Origin: Bacillota bacterium
GTDB taxonomy: Bacteria; Bacillota; Clostridia; Oscillospirales; Oscillospiraceae
Length of the DNA stretch: 7,828 bases
Reading direction: 5' to 3'
Assembly: GCA_023395775.1 (NCBI GenBank)
Contig: JAEWYA010000186.1
Location: 1 to 7,828 of the forward strand
A program made the position numbers and the translations under genes. Position 1 is the first letter of the stretch. Each line of letters begins with the position of its first letter. Below the pieces are notes generated by a model, which saw only the letters and a list, made by a program, of their open reading frames with translations, was not told where the DNA came from and made no database searches. This document shows, in pieces, positions 5,651 through 7,828 of this stretch.

Positions 5651-7378
5651 ATGGATTTCATGCAGGAGTATGAAAAGTGGATCAAAAGTCCCGCTCTGTC
5701 CCAGGCGGAGAAAGACGAGCTGTCTGCGCTGAAGGATGATCCCAAGGCGATCGAGGCGCGGTTCTACGGCCCTCTGGAGTTTGGCACCGCGGGACTCCGG
5801 GGCATTATGGCCGTGGGTCTGCACAATATGAATGTCCATGTGATCCGCCACGCCACCCAGGCCTTTGCCGAGGTGATTTTGGAGGAGGGCGGTAACGCGG
5901 CGTCGCGCGGCGTCGCCATCTGCATGGACTGCCGTAACCACTCTTTTGAGTTTGCCCGGGAAGCCGCTGGCGTCTGCGTGGCCAACGGCGTTTCCGTCCG
6001 CATCTTTGAGTCTCTCCGCCCAACGCCGGAGCTGAGCTTCGCCGTGCGGGAGTATGGCTGTATCGCGGGCATCAACGTCACCGCCAGCCATAACCCCAAG
6101 GAGTACAACGGCTACAAGGTCTACTGGGAGGACGGCGCACAGCTGCCGCCCCATCATGCTGCGGCCATCGCCAAGAAGATGGAGGAGATCGACATCTTCG
6201 GCGGCGTGAAGACCATGGCGTGGGAGGACGCGCTGAAATCCGGCCTTGTCACCGTGATGGGTGAGGAGACGGATCGGAAGTTTATGGCACAGGTCACCGC
6301 CATGATCAACGATAAAGAGAGCGTCGCCAAGGTGGCGGACACCTTCAAGCTGGTGTACACCCCGTTCCACGGCTGCGGCTATAAGCTGGTGCCGGAGGCC
6401 CTGCGGGCACTGGGCGTGAAGCACATCCTCTGTGAGCCGAAGCAGATGGTCATTGACGGCAACTTCCCCACCGTGGTCTCTCCCAACCCGGAAAATCCCG
6501 ATGGGTTTTATCTGGCCATCGACTTGGCTAAGGCTAACGACGTGGATTTCATTGTAGGGACTGACCCCGACAGCGACCGCGTTGGAATCATGGTCCGCGA
6601 CAGGAGCGGCGGGTTCCGTCCCGTCACCGGCAACCAGACCGGCGTACTGCTGCTGGATTACCTGATCGGAGCCATGAGGCGGGCCGGACGGCTGCCGGAA
6701 CGGCCCGTGGCGCTGAAGACCATCGTCACCACGGAGATGGCCCGGAAGGTGGCGGAGTTCAACGGAGTAAAGTGCTTTGACACCTTTACCGGCTTCAAAT
6801 TCATGGCGGAGAAGAAGAACGCTCTGGAATCCAGCGGCGAGGGGAAGGTCATTTTCTCCTATGAGGAGTCTTACGGCTACATGCTGGGCGATTATGTCCG
6901 GGACAAGGATGCCGTCACTGCCTCCATGCTGCTCACCGAGATGGCCGCGTGGTACGCCGCCCAGGGAATGACGCTGTTTGACGCGCTGGAAAAGCTGTAT
7001 GAGAAATACGGGCAGTACGCCGAGAAGACCTATAACCTGGTGATGCCGGGCTTGGACGGTTTGAAGGACATGGCGGAGCTGATGAAGTCCCTGCGGGAAA
7101 ACCCGCCCGCAGACATCACGGGCGTGCGGGTGAAGGTCCGCAAGGACTATGCCGACGGGACCGTGACCGACTGTGCCACCGGCGCGAAAAGCAAAATGGA
7201 GCTGTGCGGGTCCAACGTTCTGCGGTTCGAGATGGCGGACGGCACCGCCATTATTGTCCGTCCCTCCGGCACCGAGCCCAAAATCAAGGTCTACATCCTC
7301 ACACTGGGGACGGATCAGGATGTTTGTGCCGCGAATATTGAGAAATACGGCGCGTGGGCGGCGGCTCTGCAAAAATGA
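5651..7378 (+). CDS. pgcA: Phosphoglucomutase/phosphomannomutase (phospho-sugar mutase)
   Basis: Alpha-D-phosphohexomutase that interconverts hexose 1- and 6-phosphates (glucose, possibly mannose) through a phosphoserine enzyme, feeding UDP-glucose and cell-surface polymer synthesis. The 575 residues match the PgcA-type subfamily of Firmicutes (about 580). Four-domain signatures appear in order: GTAGLRG at 45-51; the catalytic phosphoserine Ser146 in TASHNPKEYNGYKVYW; the magnesium loop GTDPDSDR at 303-310; the sugar-specificity segment EESYGY at 405-410 followed by DYVRDKDAV; and the phosphate-binding RPSGTEPKIK at 537-546. Every key residue is present. ATG at 5651 follows AGGAGG (5637-5642) by 8 bases. 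It lies 15 bases after the DUF2007-like gene, and its stop overlaps the next ATG (ATGA at 7375-7378), so the three genes likely form one transcript. Glucose versus mannose preference cannot be read from this sequence; EESYG rather than the GEXSG of PMM/PGM enzymes favours the glucose-1,6-bisphosphate-dependent PgcA/PGM2 group. Confidence 0.94.
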   Translation: MDFMQEYEKWIKSPALSQAEKDELSALKDDPKAIEARFYGPLEFGTAGLRGIMAVGLHNMNVHVIRHATQAFAEVILEEGGNAASRGVAICMDCRNHSFEFAREAAGVCVANGVSVRIFESLRPTPELSFAVREYGCIAGINVTASHNPKEYNGYKVYWEDGAQLPPHHAAAIAKKMEEIDIFGGVKTMAWEDALKSGLVTVMGEETDRKFMAQVTAMINDKESVAKVADTFKLVYTPFHGCGYKLVPEALRALGVKHILCEPKQMVIDGNFPTVVSPNPENPDGFYLAIDLAKANDVDFIVGTDPDSDRVGIMVRDRSGGFRPVTGNQTGVLLLDYLIGAMRRAGRLPERPVALKTIVTTEMARKVAEFNGVKCFDTFTGFKFMAEKKNALESSGEGKVIFSYEESYGYMLGDYVRDKDAVTASMLLTEMAAWYAAQGMTLFDALEKLYEKYGQYAEKTYNLVMPGLDGLKDMAELMKSLRENPPADITGVRVKVRKDYADGTVTDCATGAKSKMELCGSNVLRFEMADGTAIIVRPSGTEPKIKVYILTLGTDQDVCAANIEKYGAWAAALQK

Positions 7379-7725
7379 GAACGCCGCAGGAAGAAATCGC
7401 AGGGAATGGTGCTGTAAAGCTGTGCCTGTACGCATCCGCCTGTGCCCGGAACGACTTTTACCTGCAGCGGGTGGAAGAGGCAAGCCGGGAACTGGGCCTT
7501 CGCTGCACGGTGGAAAAGATCACGGCGGAGGATGCCGTTGCGAACCGGGGATTTGAGAGCGTGTGCCAGCCCTCGTATTGCCCCGGCTGCCGGGCCAACC
7601 ACGCGGCGCTTGAGGACCCGGATGGCCTTTATCTGCCCGTCCTGACCGGAAACGGGAAGCCTCTGTTCTGGAACGTTCCCCCCTCGGATGATCAGCTCCG
7701 TGCCGCTCTGGAGCAATATTTATGA
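7375..7725 (+). CDS. Small cysteine-rich protein, possibly thioredoxin-like; function unknown
   Basis: A 116-residue protein that I do not recognise. The ATG at 7375 overlaps the mutase stop as ATGA; an in-frame GTG at 7354 is possible but lies deep inside the mutase gene. There is no good ribosome binding site, so translation is probably coupled. The predicted order is a strand (VKLCLYAS, 14-21), a helix (FYLQRVEEASRELG, 28-41), a strand (RCTVEKIT), then a loop with Cys64, Cys69 and Cys72 (SYCPGCRANHA), then LYLPVLTGNGKPLF (85-98) and a C-terminal helix. That beta-alpha-beta...beta-beta-alpha order, the 'LPVL..nGk.l' hairpin and six cysteines (17, 23, 44, 64, 69, 72) suggest a thioredoxin/glutaredoxin-like fold or a small metal-binding protein. 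However, CPGC sits where thioredoxins have no active site, and the usual N-terminal CxxC is replaced by a single Cys23 in ACARND. Codon use matches its neighbours, so it is native. Confidence 0.7.
   Translation: MRTPQEEIAGNGAVKLCLYASACARNDFYLQRVEEASRELGLRCTVEKITAEDAVANRGFESVCQPSYCPGCRANHAALEDPDGLYLPVLTGNGKPLFWNVPPSDDQLRAALEQYL
7710..7713 (+). promoter_or_regulatory. Possible ribosome binding site for the frame starting at 7722
   Basis: GGAG (7710-7713) lies 8 bases before ATG at 7722, inside the 3' end of the cysteine-rich gene. It is a short match and could be chance. Confidence 0.3.
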
Positions 7726-7828
7726 GAAGTCGGGTCCACTTCCACTCGGACAGCGCTCTTAAAACGAGTACGTATTTGGGCAAATGCAAACGAAATAGAT
7801 ACGGCAGGGCCGGAATGACCAGCATAGT
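7722..7828 (+). CDS. Possible start of a further gene, running off the window
   Basis: An ATG at 7722 overlaps the previous stop as ATGA and the frame stays open for 35 codons to the window end. It begins MRSRVHFHSDSALKTSTYLG, then is rich in Lys, Arg and Asn. GGAG at 7710-7713 is 8 bases upstream. The same ATGA coupling is seen at the preceding junction (7375), which favours a real gene. Against it, the codons (AGA, CGA, AAT, ACG) and the lower GC content from about 7755 are unlike the neighbours, and no family is recognisable. It may equally be the start of an intergenic region. Confidence 0.3.
   Translation, partial: MRSRVHFHSDSALKTSTYLGKCKRNRYGRAGMTSI

Noticed and set aside
5513..7483. 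656-codon open frame on the - strand opposite the phosphosugar mutase
   Set aside because: The product is His/Arg/Gly-rich and matches no family. It mirrors a GC-rich gene whose codon bias keeps the opposite frame open, and the + strand protein has every expected mutase motif.
7735..7765. tRNA-Ser-like GTCCGAGTGG on the - strand
   Set aside because: Only the D-arm-like string matches; no anticodon arm, T arm or acceptor stem follows.
7520..7825. 101-codon - strand frame beginning near the window end with hydrophobic residues
   Set aside because: Most of it lies antisense to the cysteine-rich gene, and its later part is Arg/Gly-rich shadow sequence. No ribosome binding site can be checked at the window edge.

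Overview
The window looks like a stretch of Clostridia chromosome. The GC-rich coding bias, the gene content and the Firmicutes-only wal/yyc accessory genes suggest a gut Oscillospiraceae-type bacterium (Flavonifractor, Intestinimonas or Oscillibacter-like); the genus is an inference. All confident genes lie on the + strand and are intact. I see no mobile element, CRISPR array, rRNA or tRNA.

Layout. Positions 1-2138 hold the membrane-anchored regulators YycH and YycI. In Firmicutes these usually follow walR-walK, the essential two-component system that adjusts peptidoglycan remodelling. The upstream kinase would end at or just before base 15. Positions 2139-2498 are a 360-base gap with a weak terminator candidate, a T-rich tract and promoter candidates. 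Positions 2499-3797 encode MurA, the first committed enzyme of peptidoglycan synthesis, with a TTG start. It is followed by a very strong intrinsic terminator (3881-3940). Positions 4005-5263 hold yycJ (metallo-beta-lactamase fold, also TTG start) and, overlapping its end, rlmH (23S rRNA methyltransferase). Positions 5330-7725 hold a small DUF2007-like protein, a phosphoglucomutase/phosphomannomutase, and a small cysteine-rich protein coupled to it by an ATGA overlap. A further reading frame starts at 7722, again by ATGA overlap, and runs off the window.

The common theme is the cell envelope: WalK regulation (YycH, YycI), UDP-GlcNAc commitment (MurA), an exonuclease-like YycJ linked to wall and DNA maintenance, and hexose-phosphate supply (the mutase). 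RlmH is the usual ribosomal passenger of this locus. The main departure from the textbook Bacillus order (walR-walK-yycH-yycI-yycJ-htrA-rlmH) is murA inserted between yycI and yycJ, with its own leader and terminator, and the absence of htrA before rlmH.

I did not find a clearly new biological system. The least explained parts are the cysteine-rich protein at 7375-7725, the run-off frame after it, and the long leader upstream of murA.
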